From Ignavibacteriae bacterium HGW-Ignavibacteriae-2 (lineage in GTDB: Bacteria > Bacteroidota > Ignavibacteria > Ignavibacteriales > Melioribacteraceae), in assembly GCA_002839805.1 (NCBI GenBank), contig PGYT01000005.1:1-64000 (forward strand): a stretch of DNA of 64,000 nucleotides, read 5' to 3'. Made by a program: the position numbers and the translations under genes. Within the stretch, counting starts at the first letter, position 1. Every line of letters begins with the position of its first letter. Below, piece by piece: positions 1-8,784 of this stretch. Under the pieces are notes generated by a model that was not told where the DNA came from, did no database searches, and saw nothing but the letters and a program-made list of their open reading frames with translations.

Positions 1-1
1 A

Positions 2-592
2 TATTATCAAACGTCCGATCAAACAGTTTCTTCAACCCCTTTTGCTGTTAAAATAAAAATAAATGGTACGTTTTCGGAACTGGGCAAAAATCTTGCTACA
101 TCTAAAGATAATATTCAGGTATATATCGGAGCTAGAAACATTGCCGATGACGTGCCGGAAGCGAAATACGACGCAAAAAACGCTCTATCTTTTATTCTTG
201 TAGGGAAACCCGATCTTACAGACCCGAAAGAAACTAAAAATTTGGCTCAGAGTCTTGTACGTGAAACCGCTGATTCCTTTTTGGGTTCCGCGCTTACATC
301 ACTTGTGAATACAAGAGTTGGTGATGCGATAAACGACATTCAGTTGAGCACTACCGGACAGTATACAAGATTTAATGTTTCCGGCAAATTTGAAAATGTA
401 CGTTACAGTGTTGGTGGAACAGAACAGGTTTTTCAAAATTTTTCTAGCTTTTACAAAGCCAATCTTCGTGTGGAATATCTTTTTGATCCCAACTTTTTAA
501 TCCGTTTGGAACGTAAAACCCCTCTTACAGGAACAACCGGTACCGAGGATAAAATTAATGAATTAGGTCTTAAATATATTTTGGCATTCTGA
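2..592 (+). CDS. TamB-like translocation/assembly protein, C-terminal end (5' partial)
   Basis: The reading frame is open from base 2, so this is the 3' end of a longer gene cut by the window edge; the first internal ATG-like start (152) is not the real one. About 196 residues are visible. They are rich in beta-strand-like alternation (VRYSVGG, LRVEYLF) and end in the short aromatic-terminated strand LKYILAF, as expected for the C-terminal domain of TamB (DUF490), which with Omp85-family partners helps place proteins in the outer membrane. The stop codon overlaps the start of the RNase R gene by one base (TGATG), so the two are probably translated from one message. The family call rests on the tail only and the upstream AsmA-like part is not seen. 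Confidence 0.7.
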   Translation, partial: YYQTSDQTVSSTPFAVKIKINGTFSELGKNLATSKDNIQVYIGARNIADDVPEAKYDAKNALSFILVGKPDLTDPKETKNLAQSLVRETADSFLGSALTSLVNTRVGDAINDIQLSTTGQYTRFNVSGKFENVRYSVGGTEQVFQNFSSFYKANLRVEYLFDPNFLIRLERKTPLTGTTGTEDKINELGLKYILAF

Positions 593-2691
593 TGAAAAAA
601 AATGTAAAAAAATTCTTTGGCGATAATCCAGGTTTGAAAATAAAACCGAGAGAATTAGCCCACAAACTTAATTACACAGACATTGAAGAATATGCTTCAT
701 TAAAAGAAATTCTATATAAATTGAACAAACAAGGTTATTTGGATAGACAGGGCAAAAGATATTTTCTGGCTCTAACCACTACGGATGATCTTATCGGTAC
801 TTTTCAACTTTCACGCGAAGGGACATACGGGTTTGTTTTACTGAATGAAATGAATCTGAAAGATGTTTTTATTCCCGAAAAGTATTTTAATTCGGCAATA
901 CAAGGGGATCTTGTAAAAGTTGAATTGCTAAGTAAACAACGTGGCAAAAATCTTGAAGGAAGAATTATAGAAGTAGTTGAACGAAAACATACTGAGGTTA
1001 TCGGAAAACTAGTAAAAAGAAAAAACGTGTTCTTCGTTTACCCCGATAATAATGAAATTCAAACAGATATTTATATACCAAATGAATTTTTGAACGAGGC
1101 TAAAAGCGGGGATAAGGTTGTAGTTTCCGAAATTAAATGGGATACCAACGGACTGAATCCCGAGGGTTTGATAACACAAATTTTAGGAAAAGACGGAACT
1201 TATGAAGTTGAACAAAAACTTATAATGAAACAATTTTCACTCCCATTTGAATTTTCGGATAAAGTAAACGAACAAGCAGCAGGAATAAATGAGGCAATAC
1301 CAGACAATGAAATTAAAAGAAGGATAGACTTAAGGGATAAAAATATATTTACGATTGATCCGGATGACGCTAGGGATTTTGACGATGCAGTATCAATTGA
1401 AAAACTGGATGATGGTAATTTTGAACTTGGAATTCATATTGCCGACGTAAGTCATTTTATTCCTAAAAATTCCGCTATATATAAAGAAGCTATAGACAGA
1501 GCAACCAGCGTTTACCTTGTTGGTAATGTGGTGCCAATGCTACCCGAAAAGCTTTCTAACAATATTTGTTCTCTTGTTCCAAATAGAGACAGGCTTACTT
1601 ATTCTGTAATAGCAAAAATTACACCCGTGGGTAGAGTGCTAAACTACAAAATTGCTAAAACTATAATTAATAGTAAACGCAGATTCACATACGAAGAAGC
1701 TCAGCAAGTTCTGGAGACAGGTGAAGGCGATTTTTCCGCAGAATTGTTGCTATTGGATAAAATTGCAAAAATATTAAGATCAGCGCGTATAAAAAAAGGT
1801 AGTATTAATTTTATTAGACCTGAAGTAAAATTTGAACTTTCTGATGAGGGAATACCGTTAAGTATAAAACTGAAGCATATAAAGGACAGTAATAATTTGA
1901 TTGAAGAATTGATGTTGTTAGCTAATCAGATAGTTGCAACTCATATAAACAAGAATTTTGGTAATAATCCATTACCTTTTGTGTACAGGGTTCATGACGA
2001 ACCAGAAGATGAAAAAATTCTGGAATTCAAAAGATTCGTATCCTCGCTCGGGTACAACTTTAACGCACGCACCAAAAACAAATCTAAAGAACTTCAAAAG
2101 ATTTTGGACGAAGTAAAAGATTCTCCCGAAGCGGCAGTAATTAACGAAATTGCAATCAGGTCCATGGCAAAAGCCATATATTCAACGGATAACATAGGAC
2201 ATTACGGATTAGGTTTCAAGTACTATTCCCATTTTACCTCTCCAATCCGTCGATTTCCAGATTTAATTACACATAAATTGCTTTATAAATACCTTGAAAA
2301 TGATTCAGCAGAATCTTATTCTTTAAAAGAGTTGGATAATATTTGTAATCAATCTTCAGCTCAAGAACGAAATGCGGTTAGCGCGGAAAGACTTTCCGTA
2401 AAATTGAAACAAATTGAGTTCCTGAAGGATAAAATTGGTTATGAATATGACGCAATTATTTCCGGTGTAACTAACTTTGGAATGTTTATTCAAGTTAGTG
2501 AAAACCTTGCTGAAGGACTTATTAAACTTAGAGATATGCAGGACGATTATTATATTTTTGATGAGATGCATTATTCCATAGTTGGACGTACATCCAAACA
2601 AAGATATAGATTAGGCGATAGAGTAAAAGTTAAATTGCAGCGTGTTGATGAAGAAAGACAGGAAGTAGATTTTATTTTAATGAAAAATTAA
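592..2691 (+). CDS. rnr: Ribonuclease R
   Basis: A 3'-5' exoribonuclease of the RNB (RNase II/R) family that degrades structured RNA in the cytoplasm. Visible modules in order: an N-terminal winged-helix segment (about residues 1-60), cold-shock/OB-type domains (about 65-240), the RNB catalytic domain (about 244-565) and a C-terminal S1 domain (about 618-697). The catalytic acidic cluster is clear at about residues 254-265 (TIDPDDARDFDDAV), followed by HIADVSHFI. At 699 residues it has normal length for a Bacteroidota-type RNase R, although the lysine-rich tail of the E. coli enzyme is missing. The ATG overlaps the stop of the preceding TamB-like gene by one base, indicating translational coupling. 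Confidence 0.95.
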   Translation: MKKNVKKFFGDNPGLKIKPRELAHKLNYTDIEEYASLKEILYKLNKQGYLDRQGKRYFLALTTTDDLIGTFQLSREGTYGFVLLNEMNLKDVFIPEKYFNSAIQGDLVKVELLSKQRGKNLEGRIIEVVERKHTEVIGKLVKRKNVFFVYPDNNEIQTDIYIPNEFLNEAKSGDKVVVSEIKWDTNGLNPEGLITQILGKDGTYEVEQKLIMKQFSLPFEFSDKVNEQAAGINEAIPDNEIKRRIDLRDKNIFTIDPDDARDFDDAVSIEKLDDGNFELGIHIADVSHFIPKNSAIYKEAIDRATSVYLVGNVVPMLPEKLSNNICSLVPNRDRLTYSVIAKITPVGRVLNYKIAKTIINSKRRFTYEEAQQVLETGEGDFSAELLLLDKIAKILRSARIKKGSINFIRPEVKFELSDEGIPLSIKLKHIKDSNNLIEELMLLANQIVATHINKNFGNNPLPFVYRVHDEPEDEKILEFKRFVSSLGYNFNARTKNKSKELQKILDEVKDSPEAAVINEIAIRSMAKAIYSTDNIGHYGLGFKYYSHFTSPIRRFPDLITHKLLYKYLENDSAESYSLKELDNICNQSSAQERNAVSAERLSVKLKQIEFLKDKIGYEYDAIISGVTNFGMFIQVSENLAEGLIKLRDMQDDYYIFDEMHYSIVGRTSKQRYRLGDRVKVKLQRVDEERQEVDFILMKN

Positions 2692-2705
2692 TACTGGCAG
2701 CTTAT

Positions 2706-5700
2706 ATGAAAAAATATAAAATAATAATAGCCTTTACGCTATTTATAACAAGTTCTTTATTAGCCCAATTTGGGATGAATAGAGTTCAGTATAAAGATTT
2801 TGATTGGTTTTATATTCAGTCGAAACATTTTGATATATATTTCTCTAATGAAGGTACTGCGGCAGCTGAATTTGCTTCACAAGTAGCGGAAGAATCTTTA
2901 GCTGATTTGGAAAAAAGATTAGATTATAAGATTAACAACAGAATTTCTCTTATAATATATAACTCTCATAATGATTTTCAGGAAACCAATACAACAGACG
3001 GTTATTTGGGCCAAGGTACCGGAGGATTTACAGAACCTTTTAAAAATCGTGTTGTATTCCCATTTGAGGGCTCCTACGAAAAATACCGTCATGTTATTAG
3101 TCACGAACTTGTTCACGCGGTTATGCGGGATATGCTGTATGGAGGGACAATTCAAAACATTATTGCCAAAGGAATTACCTTACAATTGCCGCATTGGTTT
3201 CACGAAGGAATGGCTGAATATTTGTCAACCGGATGGGAAACCAATTCCGATCAGTTTATTCGTAACGCTATAATTAACGAATTTCTTCCAGATATCAACC
3301 AACTTACAGGTTATTTTGGCTATAGAGGAGGACAATCAGTTTTTCAATATATAGCGGAAAAATATGGCGATCAGAAAGTAGGAGAACTACTCAGAAAAAT
3401 TAAAAACGGCGGCAGTGTTGATGAGGGATTAAAATCTGCCGTAGGTTTAACTCTAGAAGAATTAAATGATCGTTGGAAAAAGGATTTAAAAGTACGTTAC
3501 TGGCCCGAAATTGCTACGCGGCAAGAGCCTGATGATTTTGCTGAAAGAATTACAGACAATAAAAAAACGGTAGGCTTTTATAATACAAGCCCAGCAATTT
3601 CTCCTATGGGAGACAAAGTGGCATTTATTTCAGACAGGGATATTTATCTTGATGTTTATGTTATGGATCTCCAGGATAAAGAAAAAATTGAAAAAGTAAT
3701 TAGCAGCGGAACCGAAAATAATTTTGAGGAATTAAATGTTTTATTCCCCGCTCTAACCTGGTCGCCCGATAACTTGCATATTGCCCTATCCGTAAAAAGT
3801 GGTGGCTTTGATGTTATCTCAATAATTAATACTGAAACAAATGAAAGCAGAGAACTTCCGATTCGTCTGGATGGAATTGAATCTGTAGCTTGGTCCCCGG
3901 ATGGAAATCATATAGCTTTTGTTGGAAGTAACGCCAAGCAATCAGATATTTATGTTTTTGATCTGAATTCAAATCAGATAAAAAACCTTACAGATGATTT
4001 TTTCTCTGATTCAGATCCCGTTTGGACTCCCGATGGTAAATCAATTTTATTTTCTTCTGATAGAGGTCAATTTGAATCAAAAAGTTTAATTCCTTCAGAT
4101 TTTAATATGTTCGAGCACAATTATAATCAAATGGATCTTTATTTTATTTCAATTGCTGACAGAATAATTACTAGAATCACTGATTGGAAATTCAGTAGTG
4201 AAAAAACTCCTGTTGTTTCGCCGGATGGTAAGGAAATATTATTTGTCTCCGATAAAAACGGGATTTTTAATATTTATAAAAAAAGAATTCAACTCTTGGA
4301 AACCGATACTGTAAAAGCCGTTGTTGATCTTCCTGCTTTACCTATAACAAATTCCTTAAACGAGATTAACCAGCTATCACTTTCGAAAGATGGTAAAAAA
4401 CTTGTATTTACCTCTCTATACAAAATGGGTTATAATATCTTTATGATTAAAAATCCATTCATTCTCGAAACAGAATTTAAAAGCCTAGAATACACTGGGT
4501 ATATGGCAAGTGTTATTGAGAATAAACCGTGGATTAAAAAAGAAAATATTAATAATGTAGTTTCAGAATCCGATTCAAATTTAGCATCAACCGATTTGCT
4601 GAATCAAAAAGAAGAGAATGAAATAACGGAAACAAATAGTGGTAAATTTTTCACTGGGAAACTGGTCAAAGAAGCCGAATCAGATACTTCAAAAAAAGAA
4701 ACCGATTATAGTCACTATATTTTTGGGGATGAAAACTTCCAGTTCGATTCGACAAATACTTTAGCCGATAGAGAAGCACTGTTTAACGAAAAACTTGATG
4801 AAAACGGCAATTTTTTATTAAATAGGTATAAAATAAATTTTTCACCCGATTTGATATATGCAAACGCAGGATGGAGTACTCTTTACGGATTACTGGGCAC
4901 AACCGTTCTATCTTTTAGTGACATACTCGGAAATCATAGACTAATAGGTGTAACAAGTCTTCAAATAGATTTAAAAAACAGCGATTACGGATTAGCTTAC
5001 TACTACTTGGCTAACAGATTAAATATTGGTTTCGAAGGGTTTCATACAGCTAGGTTTGTTTATTTAAATAGAGGAAATGGTTCGGATCTTTTCAGGTTTC
5101 GCAACTTTGGTTTAGTTCTATCGGCCAGTTATCCGTTTAACCGTTTCTACAGAATGGATTTTGGCATGAATGTTATGAGTGTCTCTTCGGAAAATCTTGA
5201 TAACTTCAACGAACCTAGCGATCAAAGCACTTACTATGTGCCATCCGCAAGTTTTGTTCATGATAATACAATGTGGGGTTATTATTCTCCAATACAAGGT
5301 GTGCGATATTCAATTACAACTCTCGGCGATATTGGAATTGCAAATTCCAACCAAAGTTTTGTTTCATTACTTTGGGATTATCGAAAATACTTCAGGTTCT
5401 GGTATGATAATTCATTTGTCTTCAGATTTTCCGGCGGTTATTCGGGTGGAGCAAATCCACAAAGATTTTTTCTCGGAGGTACAGAAAACTGGATCAATCG
5501 ATCTTTTGCTACAGGAGATATACCTTTGACAAAAGCTTCGGATTTTGCTTTTCTTTCACCGGCTCTGCCGCTTCGAGGCTATGATTATGCGGAACAACTC
5601 GGCACCAAATATTCCTTGTTAAACCTTGAATTAAGAATGCCTTTAATAAGGTATTTACTTACAGGACCATTGCCTTTATTTTTTCAGAATATTCTGGGAA

Positions 5701-5927
5701 CTGTTTTTATTGATGCCGGTAGCGCTTGGGATTCAAATTCCCAACTCCGATTATTTACGAAAGATGAAAATAACACACGAATTACTGATGATCTTTTAAT
5801 AGGAACTGGTTTTGGTGTAAGAACTTATTTCCTTTTCGCCTTGATAAGATTTGATATAGCATGGAAGTATGACATTGATAATTTCTCTAAACCGAGATAT
5901 TACTTATCCATCGGAACAGATTTTTAA
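2706..5927 (+). CDS. Secreted peptidase MA / beta-propeller / outer-membrane barrel fusion protein
   Basis: A 1073-residue exported protein of three parts. A signal peptide (about 1-20, ending LLAQ) precedes a peptidase-MA-like metallopeptidase domain with zinc motif HELVH at about 133-137 and a downstream HWFHEGMAEY segment (about 163-172) that can supply the third ligand. A TolB/WD40-like propeller follows (about 280-600), with repeated SPDG/SxDR blades such as WSPDGNHIAFVG and WTPDGKSILFSSDR. After an acidic, low-complexity linker (about 625-720) the last 350 residues resemble an Omp85/surface-antigen beta-barrel ending in an aromatic-terminated strand (YYLSIGTDF). It starts 14 bases after rnr, so it is probably cotranscribed. 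The domain families are recognisable; the substrate is unknown. A surface or outer-membrane protease is the best inference. Confidence 0.8.
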   Translation: MKKYKIIIAFTLFITSSLLAQFGMNRVQYKDFDWFYIQSKHFDIYFSNEGTAAAEFASQVAEESLADLEKRLDYKINNRISLIIYNSHNDFQETNTTDGYLGQGTGGFTEPFKNRVVFPFEGSYEKYRHVISHELVHAVMRDMLYGGTIQNIIAKGITLQLPHWFHEGMAEYLSTGWETNSDQFIRNAIINEFLPDINQLTGYFGYRGGQSVFQYIAEKYGDQKVGELLRKIKNGGSVDEGLKSAVGLTLEELNDRWKKDLKVRYWPEIATRQEPDDFAERITDNKKTVGFYNTSPAISPMGDKVAFISDRDIYLDVYVMDLQDKEKIEKVISSGTENNFEELNVLFPALTWSPDNLHIALSVKSGGFDVISIINTETNESRELPIRLDGIESVAWSPDGNHIAFVGSNAKQSDIYVFDLNSNQIKNLTDDFFSDSDPVWTPDGKSILFSSDRGQFESKSLIPSDFNMFEHNYNQMDLYFISIADRIITRITDWKFSSEKTPVVSPDGKEILFVSDKNGIFNIYKKRIQLLETDTVKAVVDLPALPITNSLNEINQLSLSKDGKKLVFTSLYKMGYNIFMIKNPFILETEFKSLEYTGYMASVIENKPWIKKENINNVVSESDSNLASTDLLNQKEENEITETNSGKFFTGKLVKEAESDTSKKETDYSHYIFGDENFQFDSTNTLADREALFNEKLDENGNFLLNRYKINFSPDLIYANAGWSTLYGLLGTTVLSFSDILGNHRLIGVTSLQIDLKNSDYGLAYYYLANRLNIGFEGFHTARFVYLNRGNGSDLFRFRNFGLVLSASYPFNRFYRMDFGMNVMSVSSENLDNFNEPSDQSTYYVPSASFVHDNTMWGYYSPIQGVRYSITTLGDIGIANSNQSFVSLLWDYRKYFRFWYDNSFVFRFSGGYSGGANPQRFFLGGTENWINRSFATGDIPLTKASDFAFLSPALPLRGYDYAEQLGTKYSLLNLELRMPLIRYLLTGPLPLFFQNILGTVFIDAGSAWDSNSQLRLFTKDENNTRITDDLLIGTGFGVRTYFLFALIRFDIAWKYDIDNFSKPRYYLSIGTDF

Positions 5928-5966
5928 TCTAATTAAATTAAAAATACTCGATTAAATAATATTTAA

Positions 5967-5997
5967 CAAAAAATCCGGCTTAAGCCGGATTTTTTGT
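5967..5997. terminator. Bidirectional intrinsic terminator shared by convergent genes
   Basis: AAAAAATCCGGC pairs with GCCGGATTTTTT around a two-base centre, giving a strong stem with A-runs on one side and T-runs on the other. It can terminate the + strand message from 5927 and the - strand FmdB gene. The TAA of the FmdB gene (5980-5982) lies at the hairpin centre, so the last codons of that gene form half of the stem. Confidence 0.85.
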
Positions 5998-6282
5998 TGT
6001 CGGGGTATTTGATGCCGATTTTTTTTCAGTTGTAGTGCTTGTTGCTGTTTTATTTGTGCTAGTTGTTGTGGATGTAGAACTACTATTAGTAGAATTTGTA
6101 TTATTCTTATAATCTGTTTGATAAAATCCTGTACCTTTAAATATTGGACCCAATCCCGCACCAATCAATCTTTTTAACTCTCCGTTGCATTTGGTACATT
6201 TTGTAAGAGGTGCGTCTGTCATTGTCTGAAAATGTTCAAATCTATCACCACAATTAGTACACTTATAATCATAAGTCGGCAT
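5980..6282 (-). CDS. FmdB-family zinc-ribbon regulatory protein
   Basis: A 100-residue protein that begins MPTYDYKC and has a CxxC...CxxC zinc ribbon (CTNC near residue 8, CTKC near residue 28), the hallmark of the FmdB/CxxC_CXXC_SSSS family. A GLGPIFKGTGFYQTDY segment follows, which is also typical, then a Ser/Thr/Asn-rich low-complexity tail. The frame is open upstream to 6312, but the start at 6282 is preceded by GGGAG seven bases away and gives the family-standard N terminus, so I chose it. The gene is monocistronic and convergent with 2706-5927. The last codons overlap the terminator stem. The family was named from a putative regulator of formamidase; its biochemical role is not established. 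Confidence 0.9.
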   Translation of the reverse strand: MPTYDYKCTNCGDRFEHFQTMTDAPLTKCTKCNGELKRLIGAGLGPIFKGTGFYQTDYKNNTNSTNSSSTSTTTSTNKTATSTTTEKKSASNTPTTKNPA

Positions 6283-6387
6283 TATTACTCCCTGCATCAT
6301 TCTAAAAATCAAAAAAACTAAAATAATAACAAGTTTTTACAAAATAAAATCATAACAAATTATATATTTTTAGTATGTTTGAACCAT

Positions 6388-7062
6388 ATGAAATTAGATG
6401 CTATAAAATATAGTTTGGTTGCACTTTTTTTAAGTGTTTTTCTATCAGGTTGTTTAAACTACGAGCAGATTACAACTTTAAAAACGGATGGATCGGGTAA
6501 AATGTATGTTCATTATTGGATGAAATACAAACAGCCTGCTGATTCCATACTTATCGAAAAACTCGGTTTATTCAACCAGGATTCTTTACGTCGGGAGTTT
6601 ACCTCAAAATATACTGAAATTGAGTTTGTTGAGGTATATAAAGATATTTCTGATTCGGTTGTTCATTCCAAATTGGAATTTAATTTTAGCAACATAGATT
6701 CATTGAATCATATGAATGTTTTCAAAGGATTGGATTTTAATTTTGATGATTCCAATGAAGATTACACTGTTTTTACACAAAATGTTTACCCCTACGCGAC
6801 CGGTCTTGGATTTAATCTCGATAATATTCAAGTGGACTACACCTATTATATTCCCGGTAAAGTTATTGAACATAATGCGAATGAAATAAACAATAACGAA
6901 TTAATCTGGAGATTTTCACTGAATCAGCTAAGAGGCAAAAATTCTCTTCAGGTAAAATTTATTCCTTATAAATTAAAAGAAACTCCCACCTGGCTTTATT
7001 ATATTGTTTTATCTGTTCTATTGCTTGTCTTGGTTTTCCTGTTCAAAAAAAGAAAACCATAA
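6388..7062 (+). CDS. Putative membrane-anchored lipoprotein
   Basis: A 224-residue protein with an N-terminal lipoprotein signal (hydrophobic stretch then lipobox LSGC at about residues 19-22) and a second hydrophobic helix at the C terminus (about 198-218) followed by KKRKP, so both ends would be membrane-attached with a soluble domain on the outside. The opening after the cysteine, with TLKTDGSGKMYV, recalls LppM/DUF3153-like lipoproteins, but I am not certain. A TTG nine bases upstream (6379) would also be in frame; I prefer the ATG at 6388. No Shine-Dalgarno sequence is visible. A TAnnTTTG box at 6374-6381 lies so close to the ATG that a nearly leaderless message is possible. The function is unknown. 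Confidence 0.65.
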   Translation: MKLDAIKYSLVALFLSVFLSGCLNYEQITTLKTDGSGKMYVHYWMKYKQPADSILIEKLGLFNQDSLRREFTSKYTEIEFVEVYKDISDSVVHSKLEFNFSNIDSLNHMNVFKGLDFNFDDSNEDYTVFTQNVYPYATGLGFNLDNIQVDYTYYIPGKVIEHNANEINNNELIWRFSLNQLRGKNSLQVKFIPYKLKETPTWLYYIVLSVLLLVLVFLFKKRKP

Positions 7063-7098
7063 GTTATTGTTATTTAGGCAATTACAAAGATCGATAAT

Positions 7099-7129
7099 TT
7101 GACATAGCCTGTTGGTTTCTGTATATTTG
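7099..7129 (+). promoter_or_regulatory. Promoter of prs (TTGACA, 17 bases, TATATTTG)
   Basis: TTGACA (7099-7104) is followed after exactly 17 bases by TATATTTG (7122-7129), which fits the TAnnTTTG element used by the housekeeping sigma factor in Bacteroidota. Transcription would start near 7136, about 25 bases before the prs ATG. This is the best promoter match I found by eye in the window. Confidence 0.7.
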
Positions 7130-7160
7130 TAATCTTTATTTTTTTAGCGATGATATTAAG

Positions 7161-8105
7161 ATGAGTTTTAGAAAAGATTTGAGAGTATTTTCAGGCAATT
7201 CGAACACTGAATTCACAAGGAAAATTTGCGAATACCTTAACATTACAGAGGGGCAAATTGATTTAAAAAAATTTAGTGACGGAGAAATTTGGGCTAAATA
7301 TAAAGAGAATGTGCGTGGAAGAGATGTATATATTGTGCAGTCTACAATGCCGCCTGCAGAAAATCTGTTAGAAATGTTAATAATGATAGATGCCGCTAAA
7401 AGATCCTCGGCAAAAAGAGTTACCGCGGTGATTCCATATTTTGGATACGCCAGGCAGGACAGAAAAGATCAGCCCCGTGTATCCATTACGGCAAAGATGA
7501 TTGCCAATTTAATTACTGTAGCCGGAGCGGACCGTGCGATTACTATGGATTTGCATGCGGCACAAATACAGGGTTTTTTTGATATACCATTAGATCATTT
7601 ATACGCATCCCCTGTTTTTTCAAATTTGTTTGAAGAACCTATTGAGAATCTTACAATCGTTTCTCCTGATATTGGCGGGGTTAAAATTGCTAGATCGTAT
7701 GCCAAAAGGTTGAATGCGAAGTTAGTTGTAATTGATAAAAGAAGACCTGCACCAAACAAAGTGGAAGTTATGAATGTGATTGGCGATGTTGAAGGGCAGA
7801 ATATTTTGCTTATCGATGATTTAATTGATACCGCGGGTACATTTGTTTCCGCAATTAAAGCTCTTAAACTAAAAGGCGCTAATAAAATTTTTGGTGCTAT
7901 TACCCATGCTGTACTATCAGGAAGTGCAATCGAAAAGATTGAATCCTCTGAGTTGGATAAATTATACGTTACTGATTCAATTCCATTGGCTAAAAGTAGT
8001 TCTAAAATAGAAGTTAAATCTGCAACACATCTGTTTGCAGAAGCAATTATTCGTTCACATAATAACGAATCTATTAGTTCGTTATTTGACGTTGATAAAA
8101 GTTAG
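7161..8105 (+). CDS. prs: Ribose-phosphate pyrophosphokinase
   Basis: Makes phosphoribosyl pyrophosphate from ribose 5-phosphate and ATP, feeding purine, pyrimidine, NAD, histidine and tryptophan synthesis. At 314 residues it has the normal class I length. Diagnostic segments are FSDGEIWAKYKENVRG near the N terminus, RQDRKDQPRVSITAKMIAN (flexible loop region), MDLHAAQIQGFF (metal/ATP binding) and the PRPP-binding LLIDDLIDTAGT at about residues 216-227. It has its own promoter at 7099-7129 and is followed 36 bases later by rplY and then pth, a gene order common in bacteria. No truncation or unusual residue is seen. Confidence 0.96.
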   Translation: MSFRKDLRVFSGNSNTEFTRKICEYLNITEGQIDLKKFSDGEIWAKYKENVRGRDVYIVQSTMPPAENLLEMLIMIDAAKRSSAKRVTAVIPYFGYARQDRKDQPRVSITAKMIANLITVAGADRAITMDLHAAQIQGFFDIPLDHLYASPVFSNLFEEPIENLTIVSPDIGGVKIARSYAKRLNAKLVVIDKRRPAPNKVEVMNVIGDVEGQNILLIDDLIDTAGTFVSAIKALKLKGANKIFGAITHAVLSGSAIEKIESSELDKLYVTDSIPLAKSSSKIEVKSATHLFAEAIIRSHNNESISSLFDVDKS

Positions 8106-8141
8106 ATTATATTGAATAATATTCTTTGGAGATAAGCAAAA

Positions 8142-8774
8142 ATGGCAGAGAAAAGCTTAATTGCTAATAAAAGGGAAATAAGTACCAAAGGCGCAATTAA
8201 CCAAATGCGTAAAGCCGGTATTGTACCGGGCGTATATTACGCTAAAGGTCAAGAGCCTATTGCATTTTCAGTTTCTGAAATTGCACTTAAACCCCTTATT
8301 TATACGGCAGAAACGCATATTATTAATCTGGTGGTTGATGACAAGGAACCTGTAAAAGGTGTTGTTAAAGCCGTTCAGTTCGATCCGGTGACCGATAGAG
8401 TTGTCCATTTCGATATTCAAGGTGTTACTATGGGCGAAAGCATTGGACTTCAAGTTCCTATACTTATAGTAGGCACAGCCCCTGGTGTTAAAGAAGGTGG
8501 ATTGTTCCAACAGTATCTACACAAACTTGACGTTGAATGTTTACCTAGATTTATTCCCGAGAATTTGGAAATCAATATCAGTGGTCTTAATTTGGGCGAT
8601 TCTATTCACGTTCGCGATTTATCATTCGAGAATATTACTATAGTAAATTCCGAAGATACAGCTGTCGTTGCGGTTGAAACTATCAGAGGTGGTGATATTG
8701 AAGAAGAATCTGATTCTGAAGAAATAACAGAACCGGAAGTAATTGGTAAAGGTAAATCAGAAGAAGAAGACTAA
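8142..8774 (+). CDS. rplY: 50S ribosomal protein L25 / general stress protein Ctc
   Basis: A 210-residue long-form (TL5/Ctc-type) L25 that binds 5S rRNA in the large subunit. The N-terminal L25 domain (about 1-90; GAINQMRKAGIVPGVYYAKG, HFDIQGV) is followed by the beta-rich C-terminal domain (about 95-185; VPILIVGTAPGVKEGG, LDVECLPRFIPE) and an acidic tail. A GGAG sequence precedes the ATG. It lies between prs and pth, the standard arrangement, and is probably cotranscribed with both. Confidence 0.93.
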   Translation: MAEKSLIANKREISTKGAINQMRKAGIVPGVYYAKGQEPIAFSVSEIALKPLIYTAETHIINLVVDDKEPVKGVVKAVQFDPVTDRVVHFDIQGVTMGESIGLQVPILIVGTAPGVKEGGLFQQYLHKLDVECLPRFIPENLEINISGLNLGDSIHVRDLSFENITIVNSEDTAVVAVETIRGGDIEEESDSEEITEPEVIGKGKSEEED

Positions 8775-8784
8775 AGATAATTAA

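Noticed and set aside
5980-6120. Repetitive Thr/Ser/Asn tail of the FmdB protein as a frameshifted region
   Set aside because: Low-complexity tails are usual in this family and the frame runs cleanly to a stop inside the terminator.
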